Notes: generated by a model not told the origin, from the sequence alone. 64,000 bases of DNA from DASUSH01 sp963785155 (GCA_963785155.1 CAWAUB010000007.1:372001-436000), one strand, 5' to 3'. Shown: positions 9,474-18,562, numbered from the stretch's first letter. Made by a program: numbers and translations.

Positions 9474-9920
9474 ATGTTCATCTTGATCGTGGGCGCCGGC
9501 AGGGTCGGCTCCTCGCTTGCCCGGACGTTGCTGCGCGAGGGGCACGAGGTGTCGTGTCTCGACGAGGACCCCGAGTCGCACGCGCGGCTGGAGGTCGGGC
9601 TGGAACGCGCCTGGGAGGACGAGGGCGGCCAGTTCACGGTTGGCACCGGGCTCGAGATCGACGCGATGATCGCGGCGGGGATCGAGCGAGCGGACGTCTT
9701 CGTCGCCGCGACCGACGGCGACAACACGAACATCATCATCGCCCAGATCGCGCAGCGGCGATTCAGCGTGCCGAAGGTGATCGCTCGCGTGCTGGACCCC
9801 TACCGGGCCGAGTGGTACGAGCAGCAGGGGCTCCACACGATCTCGCCGACCAGGGTCGCGATCGACCTGCTCGAGGCGGAGGTTCGCGAGGCGGCGACCG
9901 GTGCCGGAGGCGCCTCCTAG
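9474..9920 (+). CDS. TrkA-N (RCK) domain potassium-uptake regulator, short form
   Basis: 148 aa, a single RCK N-terminal Rossmann domain. The nucleotide-binding loop GAGRVGSSLART starts at residue 7 and an acidic residue ends beta-2 (CLDEDPE). DVFVAATDGDNTNIIIAQIA is the usual NAD/ATP-sensing core. The C-terminal TrkA-C domain is absent. It directly precedes a longer TrkA-like gene with no gap. Such pairs (for example ceoB/ceoC of mycobacteria) form cytoplasmic regulators of Trk/Ktr potassium channels. No channel subunit is in the window. It is expected to be leaderless from the TAGGAT box. Confidence 0.85.
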   Translation: MFILIVGAGRVGSSLARTLLREGHEVSCLDEDPESHARLEVGLERAWEDEGGQFTVGTGLEIDAMIAAGIERADVFVAATDGDNTNIIIAQIAQRRFSVPKVIARVLDPYRAEWYEQQGLHTISPTRVAIDLLEAEVREAATGAGGAS

Positions 9921-10604
9921 ATGCCGGGAGCCCGGCTCTACATCATCATCGTCGGCGCCGGCAAGGTCGGCTGGAACCTCGCCCGCGAGCTGCTCGACAA
10001 GGGGAGCGAGGTGACCCTGATCGAGAATAACCGCGATCGTTTCCAAACGGTCGAGCAGGAGCTCGAGCACAACGTGCAGTACGGCGACGCGTCGGAGCTC
10101 TGGGTGCTCGAGCGGGCGGGCGTGCAGCGGGCGGACATGGTGATCGCGGTGACCGGCGACGACGAGGACAACATGCTGATCTGCCAGGTCGCGAAGGAGA
10201 AGTACCTGGTCGACCGGATCATCGCCCGCGTCAACAACCCGCGGAACAGGCAGCACTTCGAGCTCTTGGGGGTCAAGCCGTTCGTCTCCGCCACCGACCT
10301 GATCCTGCGGCTGCTCGAGCACGAGGTGCCGGAGTACGGCCTGGTCCACCTGCTCGACCTGCCGGAGGAGAGGCTCGAGATCATCGAGATGCTGCTCGCC
10401 GACGAGTCGAGGGCTGCGGGCCAGCGGGTCGGCGACCTGGAGATGCCTGAAGGAAGCCTGCTGATCTCCGTGCTCCGGGACGGGCGGGGGTTCGTGCCCA
10501 ACGCGGACACGGTGCTCGAGCCGGGCGATGAGATCCTCGCGGTCCTCGACCCGGGCCTCGAGGAGGACCTGAAGGAGTACTTCGGCCCGAACGGGAGCGG
10601 TTAG
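9921..10604 (+). CDS. TrkA family potassium-uptake protein (RCK N + C)
   Basis: 227 aa. Residues 5-130 are a TrkA-N Rossmann domain (IIIVGAGKVGWNLARELL, then IAVTGDDEDNMLICQVAKEK). Residues 145-222 are a TrkA-C domain (GDLEMPEGSLLISVLRDG, ending DEILAVLDPG). The ATG directly follows the stop of the shorter TrkA gene, so the two are almost certainly co-transcribed and probably co-assemble as the cytoplasmic gating ring of a potassium transporter. The flavoprotein gene follows after 2 nt. Confidence 0.9.
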   Translation: MPGARLYIIIVGAGKVGWNLARELLDKGSEVTLIENNRDRFQTVEQELEHNVQYGDASELWVLERAGVQRADMVIAVTGDDEDNMLICQVAKEKYLVDRIIARVNNPRNRQHFELLGVKPFVSATDLILRLLEHEVPEYGLVHLLDLPEERLEIIEMLLADESRAAGQRVGDLEMPEGSLLISVLRDGRGFVPNADTVLEPGDEILAVLDPGLEEDLKEYFGPNGSG

Positions 10605-10606
10605 GC

Positions 10607-11857
10607 GTGGCTGAACGGCGGGTCGACTTCCTGCTGATCGGCGGCGGGATGGCGGGCGCGCACTGCGCGGCCGAGCTGCGGAAGAAGGGCGCGGACGGGA
10701 GCGTGATGCTCGTCGGCCGCGAGCCGGAGCCGCCGTATGAGCGGCCGCCGCTTTCGAAGGAGTATCTGCGCGGGGAGGCGTCGCGCGCCGACGCCTACGT
10801 CCACGAGCCGAGCTGGTACGGCGAGAACGACATCGAGATGCTCTCCGGCCGCAACGTGCTCGGGATCGACCTCGAGGCGCGGACCGCGAAGGTTCAGAAG
10901 GAGGGGGAGGTGGAGTTCGGCCAGGCGCTGCTCGCGACGGGCGCGCGGGTCAACATCCTCCACCACCTGGACGGGGCACAGCTCGACGGGATCCACTATC
11001 TGCGGGCGTTCAAGAACTCCGACGAGATCGCCGAGGAGGCGGAGGACGCCGAGCGGGTGGTGCTGATCGGCGGCAGCTACATCGCCTGCGAGGTCGCGGC
11101 GTCCCTGACCTCGAAGGGGAAGAGCTGCACCTGCGTGATGCTCGAGGACGTCGCCATGTCGCGCAGCTTCGGCGAGGAGGCGGGCCGCTACTTCCACGAG
11201 ATCCTGAGCGCCCACGGGGTCGAGCTGGTCGGCGGCGAGCAGGTCGAGGCCTTTCTCGGTGAGGGACGGGTCAGCGGTGTACGGACCGAGAGCGGGCGGG
11301 AGGTCCCGGGAGATCTGGTCGTCGTCGGGGCCGGCGTGCACCCGGAGACGATGCTGGCCGAACGGGCCGGGCTGGACGTCGACAACGGGATCGTCTGCGA
11401 CTCACGGCTCGAGACGTCGGCGGACGGTGTGTTCGCCGCCGGCGACTGCTGCTCGTACGACAGCGCCGTTCACGGGCGGCGGCTGCGAGTTGAGCACTGG
11501 GATGTCGCGTTCCAGCAGGGCCGGTACGCCGCGCGGGCGATGCTCGGCGAGACCGAGCCATACCGCGAGGTGCCCTACTTCTTCAGCGACCTCGGCGAAT
11601 GGTCGAGCCTCGAATACGTCGGTCCGGCGCAGGATTGGGACGAGGTCGTCTGGCGTGGCGACAGCCCCCCGTTCGACGGCTCCGCCGCCGAGTTCTCCGC
11701 CTGGTACCTGAAGGACGGGAAGGTCGCCGGCTGCCTTTCGGTCGAGCGCTCCGAGGACCTTGCCCAGGCCCGCCGCCTGCTCGTGGAGGGCGCCGACATC
11801 AGCTCCGACCGCGACAAGATCGCCGATCCGGACGCGGATCTCGAAGCGCTCGGCTGA
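10607..11857 (+). CDS. NAD(P)/FAD-dependent ferredoxin-reductase-like oxidoreductase
   Basis: 416 aa of the pyridine nucleotide-disulfide reductase fold. The FAD loop is LLIGGGMAGAHCAAEL near residue 8. The NAD(P) loop is VLIGGSYIACEVAASL near 152. The second FAD motif DGVFAAGDCCSYD is near 270. A C-terminal reductase-type domain follows (EYVGPAQDWDEVV), as in putidaredoxin/rubredoxin reductases and AIF-like proteins. It probably passes electrons from NAD(P)H to a ferredoxin; the partner is not nearby. The GTG start lies 2 nt after the TrkA gene stop. It has no CxxC redox-active disulfide. Confidence 0.88.
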   Translation: MAERRVDFLLIGGGMAGAHCAAELRKKGADGSVMLVGREPEPPYERPPLSKEYLRGEASRADAYVHEPSWYGENDIEMLSGRNVLGIDLEARTAKVQKEGEVEFGQALLATGARVNILHHLDGAQLDGIHYLRAFKNSDEIAEEAEDAERVVLIGGSYIACEVAASLTSKGKSCTCVMLEDVAMSRSFGEEAGRYFHEILSAHGVELVGGEQVEAFLGEGRVSGVRTESGREVPGDLVVVGAGVHPETMLAERAGLDVDNGIVCDSRLETSADGVFAAGDCCSYDSAVHGRRLRVEHWDVAFQQGRYAARAMLGETEPYREVPYFFSDLGEWSSLEYVGPAQDWDEVVWRGDSPPFDGSAAEFSAWYLKDGKVAGCLSVERSEDLAQARRLLVEGADISSDRDKIADPDADLEALG

Positions 11858-11904
11858 GCACCTTCTCGAGGGCAGGCCCCGGGCTATTCTTCGGCGCTGT
11901 CCCT

Positions 11905-11976
11905 TGGGGATTGGTGTAATTGGCAGCACGCGGGCTTCTGGTGTCCGTAGTCCAGGTTCGAGTCCTGGATCCCCAG
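11905..11976 (+). tRNA. tRNA-Gln (anticodon CTG)
   Basis: A full cloverleaf can be drawn. The acceptor stem TGGGGAT pairs with ATCCCCA, and the D arm is GGTGTAATTGGCAGC. The anticodon stem CGGGC/GTCCG encloses the loop TTCTGGT (anticodon CTG), and the T arm is CCAGGTTCGAGTCCTGG. The leading T and the D-arm sequence are typical of bacterial tRNA-Gln. CCA is not encoded. Confidence 0.95.
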
Positions 11977-12043
11977 CTTTTCGATGTCATCCTGAGAACC
12001 GCACCGCGGTGCCGTTCGATGCCTCTGTTACTTTCATCGCACG

Positions 12044-12739
12044 ATGGGGCGCAGGATTTCCCTGCTCAGGACGGGCATCGGTGTGACTGTTCTTGCGTCG
12101 GCTGCGATTGCGGTCGGCTGCGGTGGCGATGACGAAGAGCCCATTACGTCGGTGAGCACGGTGACGAGCGGCGCGACCGGGGCCTCCGGCGCGGGCGGCT
12201 CGCTCGACGATTTCATCGACGAGGCCGACGCGATCTGCGCCGAGTCGAACGCCGCGATCGCGAACTCGGAGGGCACCGACGTGAGCACGGAGCTCTCGAT
12301 CACCGAGGGCCAGGTCGACAGCCTGGAATCGCTCGGCGCCCCGCCCACCGATCCGGAGACCTGGGACGAGTTCCTGGGCGCGATGGACGACCTCGTCGCG
12401 GCGCTCGAGAAGGCCGAACTTGCCGCTCAGCGCGGCGAGGACACGACCGAGGCCGCATCCGAGGCCGAGACGGCCCGCACTGACGCCGCCGACGCCGCTG
12501 ACGATTTCGGCCTCGAGGACTGCGGCGGCGAGGGCGAGGAGATCAATTCCGGCGGCAGTGGCGGCAACACAGGGACGGGGACGGACACACCCGCAGCCCC
12601 GGCAACACCCGCACCCGCTCCCGCGCCGGCACCTGCTCCGGCGCCCGCACCCGCCCCGGCTCCCGTGCCGGACAACGGCGGGGCCGCTCCGCCCGCCGAC
12701 GGTGGCGGCGGCGGAACCGGCGGTGTCACGCCCGGCTAG
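12044..12739 (+). CDS. Putative lipoprotein with Ala-Pro-rich tail
   Basis: 231 aa. A basic N-terminus and hydrophobic segment lead to a lipobox AIAVGC, with the lipid-bearing Cys near residue 25, so it should be anchored on the outer face of the membrane. Residues 50-160 are acidic and helical (DDFIDEADAICAESNAAI). Residues about 185-205 are an Ala-Pro repeat, followed by a Gly-rich end. No enzyme motif is seen. The ATG lies 9 nt after a TACTTT box (12029-12034), consistent with leaderless expression. The function is unknown; the AP stretch may span the cell wall. Confidence 0.75.
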   Translation: MGRRISLLRTGIGVTVLASAAIAVGCGGDDEEPITSVSTVTSGATGASGAGGSLDDFIDEADAICAESNAAIANSEGTDVSTELSITEGQVDSLESLGAPPTDPETWDEFLGAMDDLVAALEKAELAAQRGEDTTEAASEAETARTDAADAADDFGLEDCGGEGEEINSGGSGGNTGTGTDTPAAPATPAPAPAPAPAPAPAPAPAPVPDNGGAAPPADGGGGGTGGVTPG

Positions 12740-12881
12740 CGGCGTCTCCCGGAAAGGCGGCGCTCATGGTGGCTTGGTGGCTACCGCCTTCACGCGAAGG
12801 GAGCAGGCAGCCCGATCGGTCCAAATCGTCCTCCTTCGCATGGGAAGCAGGCGAGCACCGGCGCGCGGGATACTGCGGACG

Positions 12882-13286
12882 ATGTCGCAGGAGAACGTCG
12901 AAATCGCGACGCGTGTTTTTCAGCTGATTGCTCGGGAAGGGTTCGATTCCGCTTGGGATGTCCTTGATCCCAACCTGGAGTGGGAAACCTCCCCGAACCT
13001 TCCGGATGCCGGTGTCTATCGGGGGCGCGAGCGCGTCAGGGCTTTTATGGAGGAGCAGTGGGACGTAGTCTGGGGCGGACCACCGCAAGTGGATATCGAA
13101 CGCACCTTCGATTGCGGCGATGACGTCCTGTTGTTTCTGCGCGTCCGGGGCCGGGGCTCCCACACCGGGATCCCCCTGGATGTTCACATCGCACAGCTTG
13201 TGACCGTCCGAGATGGGAAGGCGGTTCGTGTCAAGGTCTTTCCCAACCGGGAGGAAGCCCTCCGAGCCGCCGGGCTGAGCGAGTAG
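12882..13286 (+). CDS. SnoaL-like (NTF2-fold) protein, paralog 1
   Basis: 134 aa, the size of a single NTF2-fold domain. It starts MSQENVEIATRVFQLIAREG and ends EALRAAGLSE, a pattern shared by the four paralogs in this cluster. Family members are ketosteroid-isomerase-like; most of this actinobacterial type have no known substrate. The ATG lies 7 nt after GATACT (12869-12874), which probably gives a leaderless mRNA. The upstream block is similar to that of the paralog at 13874, so gene and promoter seem to have been duplicated together. Confidence 0.85.
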   Translation: MSQENVEIATRVFQLIAREGFDSAWDVLDPNLEWETSPNLPDAGVYRGRERVRAFMEEQWDVVWGGPPQVDIERTFDCGDDVLLFLRVRGRGSHTGIPLDVHIAQLVTVRDGKAVRVKVFPNREEALRAAGLSE

Positions 13287-13352
13287 GGCGGTCGCTTCAG
13301 AGAGACGAGAAGCGAAAGCTCCTGCTCTTCGTCCAAAGCAGCTACTCCCGGG

Positions 13353-13745
13353 CTACTCCGACAGCCCAGCAGCTTCGAGAGCACGCTTGCGGCTCGTGTG
13401 CCACCTGGCGCCGACCACACTGCCGTCCCGGAAAACCCACACCGCATAGATGGTTTGCTCCGTCTCCACTCCGCTGCCCTTGCCGATGCCGTGTTGCCGC
13501 TCGGTAACGAGCACGGCGTCGCCGAACTCCTCGAAGGCCTCCGCTTCGATCCGGAACTCGGTCCACTCGGCGAGGAACTCGCGCATCTGGTTCTCGATTG
13601 CCTCCGTGCCGATCGCGGAGCCTTGCCCGGGGGCTTCGGCTTCGTATTGAACGTCCGGAGCGAAGAGCTCGGGGCCGGCTCGGAGGTTGCCCCGCGCCCA
13701 TTCCCTGTAGACCGGGCGCAGCTTCTCCGCGTTCTCCTGCGACAT
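13353..13745 (-). CDS. SnoaL-like (NTF2-fold) protein, paralog 2
   Basis: 130 aa on the minus strand within the paralog cluster, starting MSQENAEKLRPVYREWARGN and ending ALEAAGLSE. The central part (VQYEAEAPGQGSAIGTEAIE, then TIYAVWVFRDGSVV) fits the cone-shaped NTF2 fold. A GATACT box (13755-13760, minus strand) lies 9 nt before the ATG, as in paralog 4. Orientation is opposite to its three neighbours. Substrate unknown. Confidence 0.82.
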   Translation of the reverse strand: MSQENAEKLRPVYREWARGNLRAGPELFAPDVQYEAEAPGQGSAIGTEAIENQMREFLAEWTEFRIEAEAFEEFGDAVLVTERQHGIGKGSGVETEQTIYAVWVFRDGSVVGARWHTSRKRALEAAGLSE

Positions 13746-13873
13746 CGCCCGCGCAGTATCTCGCGGAAATGGTGGTTTCCCTGCGATGCGGACGATTTCG
13801 AGCGATTGAACTAGCAGTGACGCGTCCTGCGCATGGAAGGCAGGCGTCCCGGCGCCGCGAGATACTGCGGGAG

Positions 13874-14284
13874 ATGTCGGAGGAGAACGTGGAAGTCGTA
13901 CGCCGCGCCGTCGAAGCCAACCGCTCCGGCCCCCCGGAGGAAACCGTCGATAAGGCCCTGCCGCTCGTCGACGATCGCTTTGAGTTCACGTCTCGGCTCA
14001 CGTCTGTAGAGGGAGCCAGCTACCGGGGTCAGGACGGACTTCGTGCCTACTTCGATGACCTGGCGGATGCGTTCTTGGAGTGGCGTAACGAGATCAACGA
14101 GATACGTGAGCTCGACCCGGAAACCGTCTTCTTGGACGTCACCTTCCATGCCGTTGCGAGAAGTGGCATCGATGTCGAACTTCGCAGCGCCATGGTTGTC
14201 TTGTTTTCGGGAGGCCTTGTTCTTCGAATGGACGCCTATCCGAGCGGACAGGAGGCTCTCCGAGCCGCCCGACTGCCGGACTAA
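13874..14284 (+). CDS. SnoaL-like (NTF2-fold) protein, paralog 3
   Basis: 136 aa, starting MSEENVEVVRRAVEANRSG and ending QEALRAARLPD. The internal GASYRGQDGLRAYFDDLADA segment is the family's conserved YRG region. GATACT at 13861-13866 is 7 nt before the ATG. Its upstream 40 bp closely match those of paralog 1 (GCATGG, GGCAGGCG and CCGGCGC blocks in the same order). The ATG was chosen over longer upstream openings because the MSxENVE start is shared by all paralogs. Confidence 0.85.
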   Translation: MSEENVEVVRRAVEANRSGPPEETVDKALPLVDDRFEFTSRLTSVEGASYRGQDGLRAYFDDLADAFLEWRNEINEIRELDPETVFLDVTFHAVARSGIDVELRSAMVVLFSGGLVLRMDAYPSGQEALRAARLPD

Positions 14285-14356
14285 GGACGCTCGCTTCTGC
14301 TTGGGAGGACCAAGAGCCGCTGCTCCCTTGCGCGACAACGAGATACTGAGCGGGCG

Positions 14357-14761
14357 ATGTCAGAGGAGAACGTCGAGGTCGTGCGCCGCTGGGTCGAGTT
14401 CTACAACCGGCGCGATACAGATGGCCTTATCGAGCTGACGTCCCCCGACTATGAGATGAAGTCGGTGTTCGCGGGTGTGGAGTCGGGCGGCATCTTTCGG
14501 GGCTACGCGGGGTTTCCGTTCGAGTACTTCAAGACGCTGGACGAGGCATATGAGGAGTTCCAACTCGTGCCGCAGGAGTTCATCGACGTCGGCGCCGCTG
14601 TGTTGATGGAGGCCCACATCGACTGGCGCGGCAGGGGAAGCGGTGCCGAAGGGCGCGGGCCGCTGTTTGCCGTGTTTTGGCTCCGTGCAGGACGTGTCTT
14701 CCGGGAGGAAAGCTTCACTGTTCGCCCTGACGCACTCGAAGCTGTCGGGCTGTTGGAGTAG
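14357..14761 (+). CDS. SnoaL-like (NTF2-fold) protein, paralog 4
   Basis: 134 aa, starting MSEENVEVVRRWVEFYNRRD and ending DALEAVGLLE. IFRGYAGFPFEYFKTLDEAY matches the conserved YRG region of the family. GATACT at 14342-14347 is 9 nt before the ATG. A 26-bp block upstream of this gene (about 14311-14336) recurs after it (about 14811-14836), another sign of tandem duplication in the cluster. Confidence 0.85.
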   Translation: MSEENVEVVRRWVEFYNRRDTDGLIELTSPDYEMKSVFAGVESGGIFRGYAGFPFEYFKTLDEAYEEFQLVPQEFIDVGAAVLMEAHIDWRGRGSGAEGRGPLFAVFWLRAGRVFREESFTVRPDALEAVGLLE

Positions 14762-14862
14762 CCCTGAGAAGTAGTGCTTTGGACGGCCCCAGGTAGAAAG
14801 GCTGCTCGCGGAGCCGCTGCTCCTCTGCGCGAAAAGCGGAAGCCCTCAAATTCCGGGCCCGG

Positions 14863-16737
14863 CTAGGCCGCCTGCTCCGACCAAGCGCCGTAGAGCTTCG
14901 AATACGGCCCGCCCGCCCCGATCAGTTCCTCGTGCGTGCCGGCCTCAGCGATCTGTCCCTGCTCGAGCACGATGATCCGCCCAGCTCGCCTGATCGTCGA
15001 TAGCCGGTGCGCGATCACGATCGCCGTGCGGCCCACCAGCAGCCGCTCCAACCCCCGCTCGATCGTCCGCTCGGTCCGCACGTCGATATTCGACGTCGCC
15101 TCGTCGAGGATCAGGATCCGCGGGTCAGCGACCAGCGCCCGTGCAAACGCGACCAGCTGACGCTGCCCGGCCGATAGCTGGCCGCCGCGCTCGCCGACCT
15201 CGGTGTCGTACCCCTGTGGAAGCCGCTCGATGAAGTTGTCCGCGCCGACCGCCGCGGCGGCCGCAGTCACCTCGTCCTCCGCGGCGTCGGGTCGGCCGAA
15301 GCAGATGTTCTCCCGGATCGTCCCGGAGAAGAGGAACCCTTCCTGCGGCACGATCCCCAGCTGGCTGCGAAGGCAAGACGCCTTCAGGTCGCGCAGGTCA
15401 TGGCCGTCGACCAGCACCCGTCCCTCCTGCGGGTCGTAGAAACGCGAGACGAGCTTCGCGAGCGTCGACTTCCCCGCGCCAGTCTGGCCGACCAGCGCCA
15501 GCGTCTGCCCCGGCGGCACGACGAGATCAACGCCGTTGAGCGCCCAGCCGTCGTCGTCGCCCGTCCCGTAGGAGAAGAACACCTTCTCGAGCTCGATCTC
15601 GCCACGGAGCTTCCCCGGATCGAGGGCACCCGGCCGGTCGGTCAGGTCGGGCTCGGTGTCGAGCAGGTCGAAGATCTTGTCGAGCGCCGCCATCCCCTGC
15701 TGGTAGGTCGTGTAGAGCTGTGAGATCTGCTGGATCGGGTCGAAGAACGCCTGCAGGTAGCCGACGAACGAGACGACGATCCCGATCGCGATCTCGCCCT
15801 CGATGAATTGGTACCCGCCGTAGAGCAGGATCGCCGCCGTACCGAATGCGGAGAGCAGCTCGACCGCGGGGAAGTAGGACGCGTTCAGGTAGACGGTCTT
15901 CATGTTCGCGACCCGGTTCTCCTCGTTCAGCTCGTCCATCCGCGCGACGTGGCGCGGCTCCTGGCCGAAGCTCCGCACCACGCGCACGCCGCTGAGCGTT
16001 TCCTGCAGGTGCGACGTGATCCCGGCGATCGTCACCCGCGTTCGGGCGTAGGCGTCGGCGGCAACGATCCGGAAGATCACGCTGCCGACGGCGAGCAGCG
16101 GGAAGGTGAGGAAGGTGACCAGGGCCAGCGGGACATCGAGGAGGAGGAGGATCACGACCACCCCGACCAGCGTCAGCGTGCTCGAGAAGAGGGTCACGAT
16201 CCCGTCTGTGACCAGCGTGTCGAGCGCCTGCACATCGTTCGTCATCCGCGAGATCAGCACCCCCGGCCGGTTGCGGGTGAAGAAGCCGATCGACATCCCC
16301 TGTACGTGGGCGAAGATCCGCTGGCGCAGTTCCTGCAGCGCCCGGTTCCCGATCCAGCCGACCAGGTAGGTCTGCGCGTAGGTCGCCCCCCAATAGAGGA
16401 GGGTCGAGAGAACGAAGACGCCGACGATCACGAACAGCGCGGTCTCGTCGCCACCCCTGATCCCGTCATCGATCGCCCGCCCGACCAGGTATGGCGGCGC
16501 CAGGCCGGCAGCGGTCGCCACGATCAGTGCGACGACCATCAGGAGCACGCGGCCCCGGTACGGCCGGAGCAGCCCGACCAGCCAGCGCAGCTTGCGCCCG
16601 CGCTCGTCCTCGCCGCGCAGGATTCGCCACAGCTCCCGGATCATCAGCCACGTCCCCGCGAGTCGCCCAGGCTGGTTCTGCTCCTCGGCGACGTTCTCCG
16701 GATCCGCGCTCGGGTCGCCGTTCTCGTGCCTGCTCAC
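14863..16737 (-). CDS. ABC exporter half-transporter, consensus ATPase site subunit
   Basis: 624 aa. Residues 55-350 are a type IV ABC exporter membrane domain with six helices. Residues 375-610 are the nucleotide-binding domain: Walker A LVGQTGAGKSTLAKL, Q-loop GIVPQEGFLF, signature LSAGQRQLVAFARAL, Walker B ILILDEATSNID with the catalytic Glu, and H-loop IVIAHRLST. Its start overlaps the stop of the next upstream ABC gene (16734) by 4 nt, so the two make a heterodimeric multidrug- or lipid-type exporter. Cargo unknown. Confidence 0.93.
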   Translation of the reverse strand: MSRHENGDPSADPENVAEEQNQPGRLAGTWLMIRELWRILRGEDERGRKLRWLVGLLRPYRGRVLLMVVALIVATAAGLAPPYLVGRAIDDGIRGGDETALFVIVGVFVLSTLLYWGATYAQTYLVGWIGNRALQELRQRIFAHVQGMSIGFFTRNRPGVLISRMTNDVQALDTLVTDGIVTLFSSTLTLVGVVVILLLLDVPLALVTFLTFPLLAVGSVIFRIVAADAYARTRVTIAGITSHLQETLSGVRVVRSFGQEPRHVARMDELNEENRVANMKTVYLNASYFPAVELLSAFGTAAILLYGGYQFIEGEIAIGIVVSFVGYLQAFFDPIQQISQLYTTYQQGMAALDKIFDLLDTEPDLTDRPGALDPGKLRGEIELEKVFFSYGTGDDDGWALNGVDLVVPPGQTLALVGQTGAGKSTLAKLVSRFYDPQEGRVLVDGHDLRDLKASCLRSQLGIVPQEGFLFSGTIRENICFGRPDAAEDEVTAAAAAVGADNFIERLPQGYDTEVGERGGQLSAGQRQLVAFARALVADPRILILDEATSNIDVRTERTIERGLERLLVGRTAIVIAHRLSTIRRAGRIIVLEQGQIAEAGTHEELIGAGGPYSKLYGAWSEQAA

Positions 16738-18503
16738 AGCCTTGCCGCCTCCTCCCGCTGCTCCAGGTCCTTTTGCAGGAACACCGAGTCCTCGAGCCCG
16801 TGCTCGGCGATCTCGCGGAACAGCTCGCAGCGCTCGAGCAGCTCCTCCTGCGTGCCGCGGTCGACGATCCGGCCCTCGTCCATGACCACGACCTCGTCGG
16901 CGAGCGCGATCGTCGAGAGGCGGTGTGCGACGACGAAGGTCGTCCTGCCGGCCATCGCCTCACGCAGCCCCTCGCGGATCCGCGCCTCCGTCGTCGCGTC
17001 GACGGAGGACGTCGCGTCGTCGAGGATCAGCACCCGCGGGTCGGCGACGAGCGCACGCGCGATCGCCACGCGCTGCCTTTGCCCGCCCGACAGCGTCAGC
17101 CCGCGCTCGCCGACCAGCGTCTCGTAGCCGTCCGGCAGCCGCTCGATGAACTCCGCCGCCTGCGCTCGCCGCGCCGCCAGCTCGACCTGCTCCCGGGTCG
17201 CGTCCGGGCGCGCGTAGGCGAGGTTCTCGGCCACCGTCGCCGAGAAGAGGAAGCTGTCGTCGGCGACGAAGGCGATCTGCGAGCGCAGCGAGACGACGTC
17301 GACCTCACTGATGTCGGCACCGTCGAGCAGCACCGACCCGCGGTCCGGGTCATAGAGGCGGGCGAGCAGCCCGACCAGGCTCGTCTTGCCGGATCCCGTT
17401 GGACCGACGAGGGCCACGGTCTTGCCCGCCTCGACGGTCAGCGCGACATCGTCGAGTGCTTCGGTGACGCCGTCGTAGCTGAGCGAGACGTCGCGGAGCT
17501 CGACCCTGCCGTCGCCGGCGGGAAGCTGCGGCGCCCCCGGCGGGCTTGTGATCCGCGGCTCGCGATCGAGCACCTCGAAGAGACGATTGCCGGAGGCGAT
17601 CGCCCGCTGTGACATCCCGAGGGCGATCCCGAGCATCCGGACCGGGAACGAGAGCATGATCAGGTAGGTGTAGAAGGCGGTGAAATCACCGAGAGTGAGC
17701 GTGCCGTTGATCACCTGCATCCCGCCAACGAGCAGCACGACGGCGATCCCGATGTTCGGCAGGAAGCCGATCAGCGGGTTGTAGAAGGCGCGAAGCCGAG
17801 TCGCATAGACGTTCTGGTCGAAGACGCGATCGACGGAGCGCCGAAAGCGCGCGATCATGTGGCGCTCGCGCGCGAACGCCTTGATCACGCGGATCCCGGA
17901 GACGCTTTCCTCGGTCTCCGCGGTGAGCTCGGCGAGTCGCTGCTGCACCTCCTGCAGCGCGGGGCGCGAGAGCCGGTTGTAGCGCGACGCGGTCCAGACG
18001 ACGAACGGCACCGGCAGAAGCGCGAGCAGGGCAAGCGACGGCTTCATCGCGAACATCACCGCGCTCGCGAGCAGGATCGTCAGCGCGCTCTGGGTGATGA
18101 ATACGAGCCCGTAGCCGAGGAAGAAGCGGATCGATTGCAGGTCGACCGTCCCCCGCGACATCAGCTGGCCCGTCTGGTGCACGTCGAAGTAGCCGAGCTC
18201 GAGCGCCTGAAGGTGCGAATAGAAGCGGCCGCGGAGGTCGTATTCGACCCCGAGCGAGACCTTGCCGGCGATGAGGCGGCGGAACAGGGTGAGTCCTAGC
18301 CGGAGAACTCCGGCGCCCACGATCGCCAGCCCGAGGGGCAGCAGGTCGGGCCGTTGGTGGCTCTCGATCGCGTCGATCGCCTCGCCGACCAGCCACGGGA
18401 TCAGCACCGTCATCCCCATCGCGGCCGATGCGAGCACCAGTGAGAACACGACCTGGCGCCGGTACGGGCGCAGGAAGCCGAGCAGTCGCCGGAAGGTGAC
18501 CAT
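16734..18503 (-). CDS. ABC exporter half-transporter, degenerate ATPase site subunit
   Basis: 589 aa with an N-terminal six-helix membrane domain (residues 10-310) and a C-terminal ATPase. Walker A is LVGPTGSGKTSLVGL, the signature is LSGGQRQRVAIARAL, and Walker B is VLILDDATSSVD. The catalytic Glu after Walker B is Asp, the usual change in the non-consensus site of heterodimeric exporters such as TM287/288 or BmrCD. First gene of a two-gene operon with 14863-16737. A TATAGT box lies 8 nt before the ATG on the minus strand (18517-18512), the best -10 match in the window. Confidence 0.93.
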   Translation of the reverse strand: MVTFRRLLGFLRPYRRQVVFSLVLASAAMGMTVLIPWLVGEAIDAIESHQRPDLLPLGLAIVGAGVLRLGLTLFRRLIAGKVSLGVEYDLRGRFYSHLQALELGYFDVHQTGQLMSRGTVDLQSIRFFLGYGLVFITQSALTILLASAVMFAMKPSLALLALLPVPFVVWTASRYNRLSRPALQEVQQRLAELTAETEESVSGIRVIKAFARERHMIARFRRSVDRVFDQNVYATRLRAFYNPLIGFLPNIGIAVVLLVGGMQVINGTLTLGDFTAFYTYLIMLSFPVRMLGIALGMSQRAIASGNRLFEVLDREPRITSPPGAPQLPAGDGRVELRDVSLSYDGVTEALDDVALTVEAGKTVALVGPTGSGKTSLVGLLARLYDPDRGSVLLDGADISEVDVVSLRSQIAFVADDSFLFSATVAENLAYARPDATREQVELAARRAQAAEFIERLPDGYETLVGERGLTLSGGQRQRVAIARALVADPRVLILDDATSSVDATTEARIREGLREAMAGRTTFVVAHRLSTIALADEVVVMDEGRIVDRGTQEELLERCELFREIAEHGLEDSVFLQKDLEQREEAARL

Positions 18504-18511
18504 GGTCCAAA

Positions 18512-18555
18512 ACTATAGAAACTGAAGTGCGGTTGAAGTCAAGCGGCGGAATACT
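18512..18555. promoter_or_regulatory. Divergent -10 boxes between the ABC exporter and the Kelch gene
   Basis: On the minus strand TATAGT (18517-18512) is 8 nt before the ABC ATG. On the plus strand AATACT (18550-18555) is 7 nt before the Kelch ATG at 18563. Both fit the leaderless spacing seen elsewhere in this window. Confidence 0.5.
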
Positions 18556-18562
18556 TCTGGAC

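Noticed and set aside
12590..12665. Minisatellite of GCACCCGCTCC-like units
   Set aside because: It is explained by the Ala-Pro repeat of the lipoprotein tail; there is no sign of copies elsewhere.
14863..18503. Two separate homodimeric ABC exporters
   Set aside because: The genes overlap by 4 nt, and one lacks the catalytic Glu after Walker B while the other has it, as expected for one heterodimer.
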